Positions 30,125 through 37,478 of a DNA stretch of 64,000 bases are shown in pieces; position 1 is the first letter of the stretch, and each line of letters starts with the position of its first letter. The notes under the pieces are model-generated. The model was not told where the DNA came from, did not search any database, and saw nothing but the letters and a program-made list of their open reading frames with translations. Both the position numbers and the translations under genes were made by a program. The stretch comes from a virus, in the IMG/VR virus record IMGVR_UViG_3300036780_000414, positions 18,796 to 82,795 of that record; one strand, given 5' to 3'.

Positions 30125-30296
30125 CTGCTTCCTCCTCAACAGCCCTGGCAACGGCCTCCTGCTCGTTGCAGTACACGGTCACCAGGTCAACGGCGACTTC
30201 ACTCATGCTCTTGCCGTTCCTCGCGGTGGCGGCCTTGAACCGCCTGCGCAGGTCGTCTGGGAAGCTACTGATCTCCAGCTTGTTCGGCCTGTCCAT
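30102..30296 (-). CDS. ribbon-helix-helix (Arc-type) protein
   Basis: 64 residues. KLEISSFPDDLRRRFKAATA then KSMSEVAVDLVTVY is the beta-helix-helix layout of Arc/CopG DNA-binding proteins. A Glu/Ala helix follows. It overlaps the HerA-like start by 23 bp, so the two are co-translated; a regulator or targeting partner is plausible. Confidence 0.7.
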   Translation of the reverse strand: MDRPNKLEISSFPDDLRRRFKAATARNGKSMSEVAVDLVTVYCNEQEAVARAVEEEADASRARS

Positions 30297-30657
30297 CTGC
30301 CCTCTCCTCTCCCGTGATCCGGTAGTCCGCCGTCAGCAGCACCATCCCGAGCCGCCAGTGCCGCACGGGGATCTCCTCCGGGGGGCGCTTGTCGTACTTG
30401 CTGATGATCCAGCCGTTCTCGCGGGCGGTGCCGCTGCGCTGGTGCACGAAACCGTGGCACCACTCGTTGCCGTCAGCGTCGTGCAGGTTGTTGCCGAAGC
30501 CGCATAGCGTGATCCGGTTCGGGCACGCGTTGGTGCCGTGGCCGCCGCCGAGCCGGTGGTGGCAGTTGCTCGGCACGCCGCTGGTGATGACCCGGCCGCA
30601 GCGGAAGCACCTGCCCTCGTCACGCACCAGCACCAGCTGCCCGATGCTGCTCACCAC
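30265..30657 (-). CDS. HNH-type endonuclease-like protein
   Basis: 130 residues. CFRCGRVITSG, then NCHHRLGGGHGTNACPNRITLCGFGNNLHD and CHGFVHQR: an HNH fold with two zinc-binding Cys pairs and His-His in the active-site position. GTG start at 30657 or 30654. HNH proteins in phages act in packaging, homing or host DNA breakage. Confidence 0.7.
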   Translation of the reverse strand: MVSSIGQLVLVRDEGRCFRCGRVITSGVPSNCHHRLGGGHGTNACPNRITLCGFGNNLHDADGNEWCHGFVHQRSGTARENGWIISKYDKRPPEEIPVRHWRLGMVLLTADYRITGEERADGQAEQAGDQ

Positions 30658-30682
30658 GTGTACCGCTGCGGTGCGGGCGGCG

Positions 30683-30964
30683 TCACGGCTTCACCGTCGC
30701 CCGGTCAGCTAGCGCGCCCCGGCCGTCCGGGGTCAGCTCCCACAGCCACGCGCTGGAATGACCGGGGCGTGAGGACTGGCACAGGCCGGCGAACGCGGCG
30801 TCGGTGAGCAGCCGGTAGACGAACCTGTTGTCCAGCGTGACCGTGGCCTGGCTGAGCCCGGCCGTGATCACCCTTGCGGAGAAGCGGTGCGGCGGTGTCG
30901 CGGCGATGTAGCGCAGCACCGGCCACGTGTAGTCGCTCAGCGTCTCCAGGCTCACAGTCTCCAT
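30683..30964 (-). CDS. winged-helix-like hypothetical protein, 93 aa
   Basis: YTWPVLRYIAATPPHRFSARVI, then a helical pair and WLWELTPDGRGALADRA, the usual end of a winged helix (PadR/MarR-like). May bind DNA. Overlaps the next gene by 13 bp. Confidence 0.55.
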   Translation of the reverse strand: METVSLETLSDYTWPVLRYIAATPPHRFSARVITAGLSQATVTLDNRFVYRLLTDAAFAGLCQSSRPGHSSAWLWELTPDGRGALADRATVKP

Positions 30965-31449
30965 CCCTCCTGATAGCCCGGATGGTCGTCCCAGATCGCG
31001 GCGATCCAGTGATAGAGCGTGGAAGAGGTCACCGGCCTGATTTCCCCTGCCTCCTCCATCCGGCCGATCACCTCCACCTGCATCAGCAGGGCCTCAGCCA
31101 CGCGGACCATGCGGTCAGGGTCATTGAGCAGGATGTGCCGGGCGTCTTCCGGGCGCACCGGCTCAACCGTGTCGATAACCAGGTGGGGCATCAGCGCGGT
31201 GGCGGTGGGGTATTCCTCGATGCTGCGCAGGCTTGTCCGCCAGTCATCGCAGTGGAACAGCATCCGCCCGCCAGCACCGCCGTAAACGTCCGTGTCCAGG
31301 TTGAGCGCCACGTCATCGGCGGTGCACTCCCACCGCCAGTGCTCGGGCTTGACCGTGGCCTGGTCACCGTCGCCGCTGGCCGCCATCGCCGCCTGCTTAA
31401 TCTCCGCTAGGCGCGCCCTGATGAACTCGCTGACGGTCGTCACGGGCAC
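30952..31449 (-). CDS. DUF6221-like protein
   Basis: 165 residues, GTG 31449. EFIRARLAEIKQAAM ... WRWECT, then DARHILLNDPDRMVRVAEALL and YHWIAAIWDDHPGYQEGW, the pattern of DUF6221 proteins (ARHDPARVL, ALPYADHPDYREEW) that are very common in Streptomyces and phages. Function unknown. Confidence 0.7.
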   Translation of the reverse strand: MPVTTVSEFIRARLAEIKQAAMAASGDGDQATVKPEHWRWECTADDVALNLDTDVYGGAGGRMLFHCDDWRTSLRSIEEYPTATALMPHLVIDTVEPVRPEDARHILLNDPDRMVRVAEALLMQVEVIGRMEEAGEIRPVTSSTLYHWIAAIWDDHPGYQEGWRL

Positions 31450-31778
31450 TCCTGAACTGGGAGTACAGGAACGGCGCCAACCCAGGTGGCCGGGTCACCG
31501 ATACCTGTGGGTACCCAGTTCGGGCACCAGCCCCCATGCCCGCCGTTGCCGCTCGCACCGCAGTACCCGCACGTCAGGTCACCGCTGCCCAGGCCGCCGG
31601 CACCGCCGGCGCCGAAGGTGATCCCGACAGCCGCCAGGAGCGCCAGCTGCCGCCCGGTGGGGATGCCGTCTGCGGCGGCCTCCTCGCACCAGGTGCGGAT
31701 CAGAGTCTTCATCTCAGCTGCGTGATGGCCGTTCGCGGCCCAGTCGGCCACCAGTGCGGCCAGGTCACGGGTCGTCAT
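31440..31778 (-). CDS. zinc-motif hypothetical protein, 112 aa
   Basis: Helical first half (LAALVADWAANGHHAAEMKTL), Gly-rich GAGGAGGLGSG linker, then LTCGYCGASGNGGHGGWCPNW, a CxxC/HxxxC zinc site. Unknown. Confidence 0.6.
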   Translation of the reverse strand: MTTRDLAALVADWAANGHHAAEMKTLIRTWCEEAAADGIPTGRQLALLAAVGITFGAGGAGGLGSGDLTCGYCGASGNGGHGGWCPNWVPTGIGDPATWVGAVPVLPVQECP

Positions 31779-32056
31779 GGGATGTCCTCGAATTCCACGC
31801 TGTACGCGGTCAGGGGCCGGTTCGGTTTCCCGTCGCCGCGCAGCGGCCGGGTCGCGGATACCTTCCGCCAGGTCTCGTACGCGGCGATCATCGACGGGAA
31901 GCGGATCGCCTCCGCCCGGCTGGCCACCCAGCGGGCCATGCCGACACCGCCGGCGTACTCCAGGTTGAACTCAGCGAGGTACCGGCCAACCGGGGACCGG
32001 CCGTCCCCGCGCATGACGTTCGGGCCGGCCCCCGCGCACTTCATGACGACGCTCAC
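31775..32056 (-). CDS. hypothetical protein, 93 aa
   Basis: GTG 32056 overlaps the RecT stop (GTGA). RYLAEFNLEYAGGVGMARWV, then FPSMIAAYETWRKVSATRP; small mixed protein. Just downstream of recT in the same mRNA. Unknown. Confidence 0.6.
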   Translation of the reverse strand: MSVVMKCAGAGPNVMRGDGRSPVGRYLAEFNLEYAGGVGMARWVASRAEAIRFPSMIAAYETWRKVSATRPLRGDGKPNRPLTAYSVEFEDIP

Positions 32057-32991
32057 CGCTGCCCGCTGTCCTCTCCCGGCTGCCCGCTCGGCTCGGGTAC
32101 GGCGCGGATCACCGGGGCTGTGTCGTCGTCTTCAGCAGCCCCGATCGCGGCGGCCCCGCTGCCCACGGGGATCGGGTCGGCCTGCGCGGTGGCCAGCGCG
32201 TGAGCCATCTCGTACTGGTACTCAGTCGAGTGCGGGACCTGCCCGTACAGGCGGCGGATGGAGGTCTTCCGCCACATCATGTGGGTGTCCTTGCCTTCCT
32301 GTGGCCAGTTCGGACCCCAGAACTCGAACGTCTTCGCCCTGGCCCGGTAGGACAGCACGTCGTCTACGCCCAGGACGGCCGGCTGACTGTGGCCGCCGCC
32401 GGCCATCGCGGCGAACGACCAGACGCCGGTCAGGAACTCGCGTTCCTTCGCGCCGCCCAGGCCGACTTGCCCGTACTCGTTGGCCGGGACGACGTGCTTC
32501 GGTAGGTCCTCACCGGGTGCCCAGTTGAACTTGTCGCCCCTGCGGACCACATAGCAGCTCACGGCGGTGACCTGCCCGGTGCGGTACACCATGTCGAGCA
32601 TGCCCTTGTAGCCGACGATTCCGCTGATCGAGTAGGTGCCCTTGTCCGGGTTCGGCTGCCCGCCGACCTTGTCCCGGCCGTCCTTGAACGGGACGAAGTA
32701 GAAGTGCTCGGTGCCCGGCACCAGGCCGAGGCGGGCGCACTCGCTGAGCTGGTCGAAGAACGTCTCCGGGTGCTGCCACAGCGCCATCTGAAGGTTGACG
32801 CTGCCGCGCCGGATCGCCGCGATGCCCAGCTCAACGAACCGCTCGGCGTCGACGTGGCTCGGGGCCACCTTGGCGAACCAGCCGCCGTGCTTGCGGATCT
32901 TCGCCTCGGTCAGCTCCATGGCCTTGGCCAGTTCGCCCTCACGGTGAGTCTGACGGTGAGTGGCGACTTGTCCGCGGATTGTCGGTGGCAT
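32053..32991 (-). CDS. recT: RecT-family single-strand annealing protein
   Basis: 312 residues from ATG 32991. AIRRGSVNLQMALWQHPETF, QLSECARLGLVPGTEHFYFV, GYKGMLDMVYRTGQV and MMWRKTSIRRLYGQVP are the hallmark blocks of RecT proteins, which anneal complementary single strands. The C-terminal tail is Asp/Pro/Gly-rich. Its partner exonuclease is at 34317-35420, seven small genes upstream in the operon. Together they give phage recombination independent of host RecA. Confidence 0.9.
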   Translation of the reverse strand: MPPTIRGQVATHRQTHREGELAKAMELTEAKIRKHGGWFAKVAPSHVDAERFVELGIAAIRRGSVNLQMALWQHPETFFDQLSECARLGLVPGTEHFYFVPFKDGRDKVGGQPNPDKGTYSISGIVGYKGMLDMVYRTGQVTAVSCYVVRRGDKFNWAPGEDLPKHVVPANEYGQVGLGGAKEREFLTGVWSFAAMAGGGHSQPAVLGVDDVLSYRARAKTFEFWGPNWPQEGKDTHMMWRKTSIRRLYGQVPHSTEYQYEMAHALATAQADPIPVGSGAAAIGAAEDDDTAPVIRAVPEPSGQPGEDSGQR

Positions 32992-33227
32992 TAGCTTTCC
33001 TCCTTGTCACCCGCGCCGCTTGCCGGCGCGGGTTGCTGCTGCGCGCGCCACGTCTTCATGCGCGCGGTGTGCGGGTGGTGGGGGACGAACGGCAGGTTGT
33101 TGTACCTGCTGCGTCCCCGGCACCACACGCCGGGGTGGGCACCGCAGTACAGGCAGCGCACCGTCCGGGTGGCTGCCTCCTCGTCGTCGCGGCGCTGCTG
33201 CTGGCCTGGTGTCCGCTGCGGGGTCAC
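32991..33227 (-). CDS. zinc-finger protein with HTARM motif, 78 aa
   Basis: GTG 33227. TVRCLYCGAHPGVWCRGRSR, then HHPHTARMKTW: a CxxC, Cys and three-His arrangement seen in small actinobacterial zinc-finger proteins. Stop overlaps the recT start (TAATG). Confidence 0.65.
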   Translation of the reverse strand: MTPQRTPGQQQRRDDEEAATRTVRCLYCGAHPGVWCRGRSRYNNLPFVPHHPHTARMKTWRAQQQPAPASGAGDKEES

Positions 33228-33451
33228 AGTGCCGGCGTCCCGTCTTCCACGGGTACCAGCACGATGCCGTCAGCCATGAGCTTGACGGGGCTGCTCAGCA
33301 GGTACGTGGTCATCAGCGTCTGCTCCTCGCGGCTGGCCATCGCCAGTGCCACGCCCAGTTCCTTGAGGGCCAGGTCCAGCACCGCCACCTTCTGGCTTAT
33401 GGTCAGGTCATGCTCGTGCTCCAGGTCACCGAGCCGCACCATGCGGATCAC
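33224..33451 (-). CDS. VRLxxL paralogue A, 75 aa
   Basis: GTG 33451 chosen because GAGGAGG lies 9 nt upstream. MVRLGDLEHEHDLTISQKVAVL ... VKLMADGIVLVPVEDG. Gene 33426-33695 has VRLDKMREEGLTTDQMLSAL ... VRFDHDGNVMVPVPDG in register, so they are tandem paralogues. Unknown. Confidence 0.6.
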   Translation of the reverse strand: MIRMVRLGDLEHEHDLTISQKVAVLDLALKELGVALAMASREEQTLMTTYLLSSPVKLMADGIVLVPVEDGTPAL

Positions 33452-33695
33452 TCGTGCTCGCCTCCTCGGCCTTGTCGGGCTCGTCACCGTCCGGCACGGG
33501 CACCATGACGTTGCCGTCGTGGTCGAACCGGACCATGCCGCCGTGGTCGGCGTACACGCGCGGGGCGCGGCTGCCGTGGATGACCTGGAGGCCCATCATG
33601 ATGCCCAGGTCGTTGATCGCCAGGGTGAGTGCGCTGAGCATCTGGTCGGTGGTCAGCCCTTCCTCGCGCATCTTGTCGAGCCGCACGTACCTCAT
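33426..33695 (-). CDS. VRLxxL paralogue B, 89 aa
   Basis: ATG 33695 overlaps the upstream stop. Same plan as 33224-33451 with a longer Asp/Glu tail. Unknown; the duplication is recent enough to see without alignment. Confidence 0.6.
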   Translation of the reverse strand: MRYVRLDKMREEGLTTDQMLSALTLAINDLGIMMGLQVIHGSRAPRVYADHGGMVRFDHDGNVMVPVPDGDEPDKAEEASTSDPHGAAR

Positions 33696-33994
33696 GCCAG
33701 CCCCTCAATCGGGTGCTGGTGGTAGAAGCTGACCTTCAGCCCGCACACGTCGCAGCCGCCGCCGTAAGACACCGTGATAAGGCCGGTGTCCGCACCCCGG
33801 ATCTCGTAGTCCTCGCGGAACGTCAGCGCGCCAGGGTGCTGTGCGGCGGCCTGCCTGGATTTCTCCAGCAGGGCCAGGTACTCAGCCTGCGACACCCGGC
33901 CGTAAGCCTCAGCGGCTTCGTCCGTCGCGGCGTCTGCCTTGGCCGTGGCCAGCGCCGCGCAGCGGGGGCACTTCGCCCAGTTATTCGCGCTCAT
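33692..33994 (-). CDS. zinc-motif protein, 100 aa
   Basis: ATG 33994 (TGATG). KCPRCAALATAKADAATDEAAEAYG, then a helix, beta (ITVSYGGGCDVCGL): two CxxC pairs far apart that would pair in a zinc ribbon. Unknown. Confidence 0.6.
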   Translation of the reverse strand: MSANNWAKCPRCAALATAKADAATDEAAEAYGRVSQAEYLALLEKSRQAAAQHPGALTFREDYEIRGADTGLITVSYGGGCDVCGLKVSFYHQHPIEGLA

Positions 33995-34320
33995 CACCAC
34001 TCCTGCACGTGGGGGATCGTCATGGACGGCAGCGCGTGCGCGTACACGCTGAAGTGCCGCTTCGCGTCCTGCTGCGGCATGCCGAGCCCGACCTTGACGC
34101 TGGTGATCCCGCCGCCGGTCTTCCACGCCACGTAGCGGGCCGCGAGTACCCGAGCGTCATCGAAGCGTGCCTCGTGCGCGCCCCCGTACCAAGACGCCTT
34201 CGCCACGCGGCGCAGGAACTCGCGCAGGTCAGCTTCCGGGTCCGACTCGTGGAACAGGTGCACCACCGCGCACTCAAGCCCGGAGGCGTCATGGAACGCG
34301 ACTGTGGCGTCCGGTGTCAT
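33994..34320 (-). CDS. hypothetical protein, 108 aa
   Basis: ATG 34320 overlaps the exonuclease stop (ATGA). ECAVVHLFHESDPEADLREFLR, then GGGITSVKVGLGMPQQDAKRHFSVYAH. Coupled directly to the exonuclease, so possibly an accessory. Unknown. Confidence 0.6.
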   Translation of the reverse strand: MTPDATVAFHDASGLECAVVHLFHESDPEADLREFLRRVAKASWYGGAHEARFDDARVLAARYVAWKTGGGITSVKVGLGMPQQDAKRHFSVYAHALPSMTIPHVQEW

Positions 34321-35420
34321 GACCGGCCCAGGTTCATCCACCGGCGGCCGGGGGTCCACTTGTCCACCGGGGTCTTCCGCTCCAGTGACCGCGCCAGCGC
34401 CGGCTTCGTCTTGCGCAGCTGCTCCACGTCGATCGTGGACATGTCGTAGGTGCTGCGGGACATGACGGTCACGTCCTGGCCCTCACGCTCAGGGTCAGGG
34501 AAGGTGATCTTCTGCGCGCCGGCGGCCTTCGCGCCCAGCATGTTCTGGAGCTTCCCGTAGCGCTCCTCGGCGGCTTTCATCCGCAGGTACGCGGAGCGCA
34601 GGCGGGTGGCGTCGGTCTTGGTGGCCCGGTAGGTGCGGCCTTCTTCCAGCGGGTGCAGGGTGCGCAGTGCGCGGCCGGTCTCCGGGGTCCAGTCCAGGTC
34701 CGGCGGGTCATCGTTGTCGAGGCGCTCCAGGAACAGCGCGGCCTCCTTGACCATGAACTGGATGTCGGCCTCGGCGTCGTCGGTGCGGCTGACCACGTAC
34801 AGCTCGGTCTTGTCCTGGCCCATGAACGTGACCGGCACGTGCACCATGTCGCCGCCCCAGATGGCCATCTGCCAGTACGCCTGGCACTTGTAGTGGTCGG
34901 GGATCTCGTCGGTGTACGGCTCACCCCAGACCTGCTCGCCGGTCGCGGGGTCGCTGTGGCTGAGCGCGGTCTTCACCTCGGCGGGCGTCATGCGGGCGCG
35001 CAGGCCGGCGATGTCATCCGCCTGCCCGTCTCCGGCCAGCGCCTTGAGGTAATCCTCCTTGTGCGGCCCGGCGACCTCGCGGCTGACGGTGAAGCGGTCG
35101 TAGGTGGCGGTCATCCACGGGCAGTGCTCATCGCGGTACAGGCCGCCGGGTAGCACCAGCAGGTCAGGGCGGAGGTCCGCGAGGTCTTCGGCTACCAGGT
35201 CTTCCCACCGCCTGCCGCGCCGCATGTGCCGGTTCTCGCCTTCGAGCCGCAGCCCGGTCTTCTTCTGGACGAACAGGCTGAACGGGTTGCCGTGGCTCTT
35301 GGGTGCGAGGCCGAGCAGCACGGCGATCTCCGACGCGCCGATGCTGGACTCCCGGTACTCGTGCCACTCGTCCGGGTTGCGGGTGATCTCGTCTGCTGTC
35401 ATGAGCAGCTTGGCTGGCAT
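34317..35420 (-). CDS. YqaJ-type (RecE/lambda Exo fold) exonuclease
   Basis: 367 residues from ATG 35420 after GAGAGAGGGG. SSIGASEIAVLLGL near the N-terminus, MRRGRRWEDLVAEDL (acidic catalytic Glu), TATYDRF, AEVKTAL (the VEIK-type Lys) and KCQAYWQMAIWG are the YqaJ viral-recombinase motifs. It should resect double-strand ends for RecT (32053). A Lys/Arg C-terminal tail may contact DNA. Confidence 0.85.
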   Translation of the reverse strand: MPAKLLMTADEITRNPDEWHEYRESSIGASEIAVLLGLAPKSHGNPFSLFVQKKTGLRLEGENRHMRRGRRWEDLVAEDLADLRPDLLVLPGGLYRDEHCPWMTATYDRFTVSREVAGPHKEDYLKALAGDGQADDIAGLRARMTPAEVKTALSHSDPATGEQVWGEPYTDEIPDHYKCQAYWQMAIWGGDMVHVPVTFMGQDKTELYVVSRTDDAEADIQFMVKEAALFLERLDNDDPPDLDWTPETGRALRTLHPLEEGRTYRATKTDATRLRSAYLRMKAAEERYGKLQNMLGAKAAGAQKITFPDPEREGQDVTVMSRSTYDMSTIDVEQLRKTKPALARSLERKTPVDKWTPGRRWMNLGRS

Positions 35421-35443
35421 GTGCGCCCCTCTCTCGGGTGGGG

Positions 35444-35599
35444 TCATGGTTTGCATGTAACCAGTACTTTACATGGAACCACTGACATTCGTGGTTTCCG
35501 TGGCTGGTGTGTTGCGGGGGCTGCGGGTGGCACCTGGCAGCAGGTGCGGTTATGCTTGGCGGCAGGGTTCTGCACTGGTGGTCTCGTTGCGGCGGGCAT
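35444..35599 (-). CDS. Pro-rich 51-residue protein
   Basis: ATG 35599 sits behind GAGAGAGGGAG, as strong as any here; the frame ends at TGA 35444. Pro/Ala/Lys-rich with four Cys (TCCQVP, PCK, TCK). It lies between a terminator (35626) and the exonuclease gene. Function unknown. Confidence 0.45.
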   Translation of the reverse strand: MPAATRPPVQNPAAKHNRTCCQVPPAAPATHQPRKPRMSVVPCKVLVTCKP

Positions 35600-35625
35600 G
35601 GTGCTTCTCCCTCTCTCAAGCGGAA

Positions 35626-35656
35626 GCCCCGCCAGGGTTCACACGCCTGGCGGGGC
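35626..35656 (-). terminator. 11-bp hairpin terminator
   Basis: GCCCCGCCAGG (35626-35636) pairs perfectly with 35646-35656, 9-nt loop, followed on the minus strand by TTCCGCTT. It lies 18 bp after the secreted-protein gene 35674. Confidence 0.7.
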
Positions 35657-35673
35657 TGATGCCGTTCCGGGGG

Positions 35674-36168
35674 CTACCCGGCTGACTTGATCTGGATCAT
35701 CCACGACCCTACGGCCTGCACGTTCAGCCGGTCGGTACCGTCAGCGCCGGTCACCTCAGTGCTGCCGCTGCCGCTGCCTGCGATGTCATTCGGCAGGCCC
35801 AGGCCGATCCCGTCGCCAGCCTCGGTGATCGCGAAGTTCGACGGCTGCGAGTCGCCGAAGCTGTCATCGATGTTCCCGCTGTACGACCAGGTGACGATGT
35901 AGTCGCCGTCGTCTGGCACGTTGAACGCGGGGGTGACCTGGTTGCCCTTGTTGGTGAACGTCTTCAGGACGGTGCCCTGCTCGGGTGGCGGCGGGGCGAC
36001 CGTCGTGGTGTCACCCGGCTCGGTGACGGTGACGGTGGGGCCGGGGACGGCCTGCCCGGTGACGGTGACAGCCGGGTTGCTGCTGCCTGCGCTGCCGATC
36101 GCCGCGCCGATCCCGATAAGGGCGGCGGCGCTGACTGTGCCGGTGATGATCTTGACGGTCCTGTGCAT
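35674..36168 (-). CDS. secreted or membrane-anchored protein, 164 aa
   Basis: ATG 36168 after GAGAGAGAAG. Signal/anchor: HRTVKIITGTVSAAALIGIGAAIG, then a Val/Thr/Pro linker (TVTVTEPGDTTTVAPPPP) and a beta-rich domain (DGDYIVTWSYSGNIDDSFGD, LNVQAVGSWMIQI). Probably displayed at the host cell surface; superinfection exclusion is conceivable but unproven. Confidence 0.6.
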   Translation of the reverse strand: MHRTVKIITGTVSAAALIGIGAAIGSAGSSNPAVTVTGQAVPGPTVTVTEPGDTTTVAPPPPEQGTVLKTFTNKGNQVTPAFNVPDDGDYIVTWSYSGNIDDSFGDSQPSNFAITEAGDGIGLGLPNDIAGSGSGSTEVTGADGTDRLNVQAVGSWMIQIKSAG

Positions 36169-36257
36169 GGTCCTGCTTCTCTCTCTCACGCGGTAACTAG
36201 TTAGCTGCTGCTCGCGCGGCCTTGCGGGGCCGCTGGCGTATACGGGGCTATAAACCG

Positions 36258-36578
36258 CTAGGCGGGCACCACCTCCAGCACGGGCATCGCCTGCCCTGGG
36301 AACCAGTGCAGCGTCTCGTCACCCTCGGGCTGATCGTCAAACCGGACCACCGGCCCTTCGCTGTCGCACAGCACCTCGTACGCGCCGTCCTTCAGCACGG
36401 GGTACAGCTCGCGGAACATGCGGTCGGCCTCGGTGCCGCGTCCCCAGCAGACGACCGACCCGGCCCGCCCTGGGTCCACGGCGCTGTCTTCGCGCACGTG
36501 CACCCGCGCGCCGGTTGCATACGGTGCCCACACGCCGGCCGCGTCGATGTCTGCCTCGTCCATCCGGATCCATTCCAT
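36258..36578 (-). CDS. hypothetical protein, 106 aa
   Basis: ATG 36578 after GAGAGAGGGGAG. MEWIRMDEADIDAAGVWAPY, then WGRGTEADRMFRELYPVL and beta-like end. Unknown. Directly behind a CACATGTG palindrome at 36601. Confidence 0.6.
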   Translation of the reverse strand: MEWIRMDEADIDAAGVWAPYATGARVHVREDSAVDPGRAGSVVCWGRGTEADRMFRELYPVLKDGAYEVLCDSEGPVVRFDDQPEGDETLHWFPGQAMPVLEVVPA

Positions 36579-36600
36579 TACTTCTCCCCTCTCTCGCCCG

Positions 36601-36619
36601 CACATGTGCGCGGTACGTT
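36601..36619. promoter_or_regulatory. CACATGTG element in reversed orientation
   Basis: CACATGTG at 36601-36608 is followed on the plus strand after 5 bp by TACGTT, the family geometry but pointing against the surrounding genes. For the minus-strand gene 36258-36578 the palindrome would lie downstream of any -10. Could be an operator. Confidence 0.4.
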
Positions 36620-36677
36620 TTACGGTAGCGTCCGCGGCCAGCGGCTGACCCCCCGGCGGGCAGCTGGTGCGCGACGC

Positions 36678-36884
36678 TCAGGCTTCCACGTAGTACAGGT
36701 CACCGGGGTCGGCTTCCTGGGTGTAGGTGCGGCCACGGTGCTCCACCGTGATGACCAGCCGCTCACCGTCGCTGGCGTCCTCCTTGCCTGTGACCTTCCC
36801 CCGGTCGGGCAGGCCGTCTTTCCTGACGCCCGCCGTGCGCAGCACGGCCCCCGGCTGGAGCTCGTCGGCGCTGCGCAGTTCCAT
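36678..36884 (-). CDS. small SH3-like protein, 68 aa
   Basis: ATG 36884 (TGATG). ADELQPGAVLRTAG ... RLVITVEHRGRTYTQEADPGDLYYVE: short beta strands and a closing Tyr-Tyr, SH3-like. Unknown. Confidence 0.6.
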   Translation of the reverse strand: MELRSADELQPGAVLRTAGVRKDGLPDRGKVTGKEDASDGERLVITVEHRGRTYTQEADPGDLYYVEA

Positions 36885-37087
36885 CAGTGCACCTCGCGCA
36901 GGCCGCGCATGTCCGGGTTGTGGGTGAAGTAACCGGGGCCGGGTGTCACGCGGGTGACCTTCGCCCCGGCCCCCGCTATGCCGGTCAGCTCCATGGCCTT
37001 GTCGTAGGCGGCGGGGCCGCTGTGGGCGCGGACGGTGATCGCGACGCGCAGGCCCCCTTCGGCGTCGGGCATGTAGACGGTGAACAT
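36884..37087 (-). CDS. small hypothetical protein, 67 aa
   Basis: FTVYMPDAEGGLRVAITVRAHSG, then helix and VTRVTPGPGYFTHNPDMRG. ATG 37087 with GAGAGGAG upstream. Unknown. Confidence 0.6.
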   Translation of the reverse strand: MFTVYMPDAEGGLRVAITVRAHSGPAAYDKAMELTGIAGAGAKVTRVTPGPGYFTHNPDMRGLREVH

Positions 37088-37099
37088 CGGTCTCCTCTC

Positions 37100-37294
37100 T
37101 CAGGGCGTGTCGGTCAGGTGCTCGACTCGCACTGACCACGGGTACTGCGGCTGGTCCGGCCGGCAGACGACCGCGTACCTGTCCCCCGGCCTGACCGGGT
37201 AGACCAGCTCGGTATCCGCCTGGTTGTAGCTCACGGTCACGCGCGCCCCTGCGGGACGGGCGTCGGCTTCGGTTGCGGGCACTGGTGCGGCCAC
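37100..37294 (-). CDS. small hypothetical protein, 64 aa
   Basis: GTG 37294 behind AAGGAG. RVTVSYNQADTELVYPV and RYAVVCRPDQPQYPWSVRV. Beta-rich. Unknown. Confidence 0.55.
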   Translation of the reverse strand: MAAPVPATEADARPAGARVTVSYNQADTELVYPVRPGDRYAVVCRPDQPQYPWSVRVEHLTDTP

Positions 37295-37299
37295 AGGGG

Positions 37300-37476
37300 T
37301 TACTCCTTTGGCTCGTAGGTGGCCACGCCGTCGTCGTCGTAGGTGACGGTGCAGTTGGCTTCCAGCCACCGCTGCCGTTCCCTCGCCTCCCACAGGCGCT
37401 GGTCGGCTTCGGCGTCGGCGTTGTCGCGGGCTACCTGCTGCTCGTACATTTCCTGGTCGTGCTGCTCGGGTGTCAT
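37300..37476 (-). CDS. small coiled-coil-like protein, 58 aa
   Basis: ATG 37476. Glu/Gln/Arg helix (EQHDQEMYEQQVARDNADAE) then TVTYDDDGVATYEP. Unknown. Confidence 0.6.
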   Translation of the reverse strand: MTPEQHDQEMYEQQVARDNADAEADQRLWEARERQRWLEANCTVTYDDDGVATYEPKE

Positions 37477-37478
37477 CG

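Noticed and set aside
32270-32290. CACATCATGTGGGTG palindrome in recT
   Set aside because: Encodes a conserved RecT region (HMMW) and lacks the family spacing.
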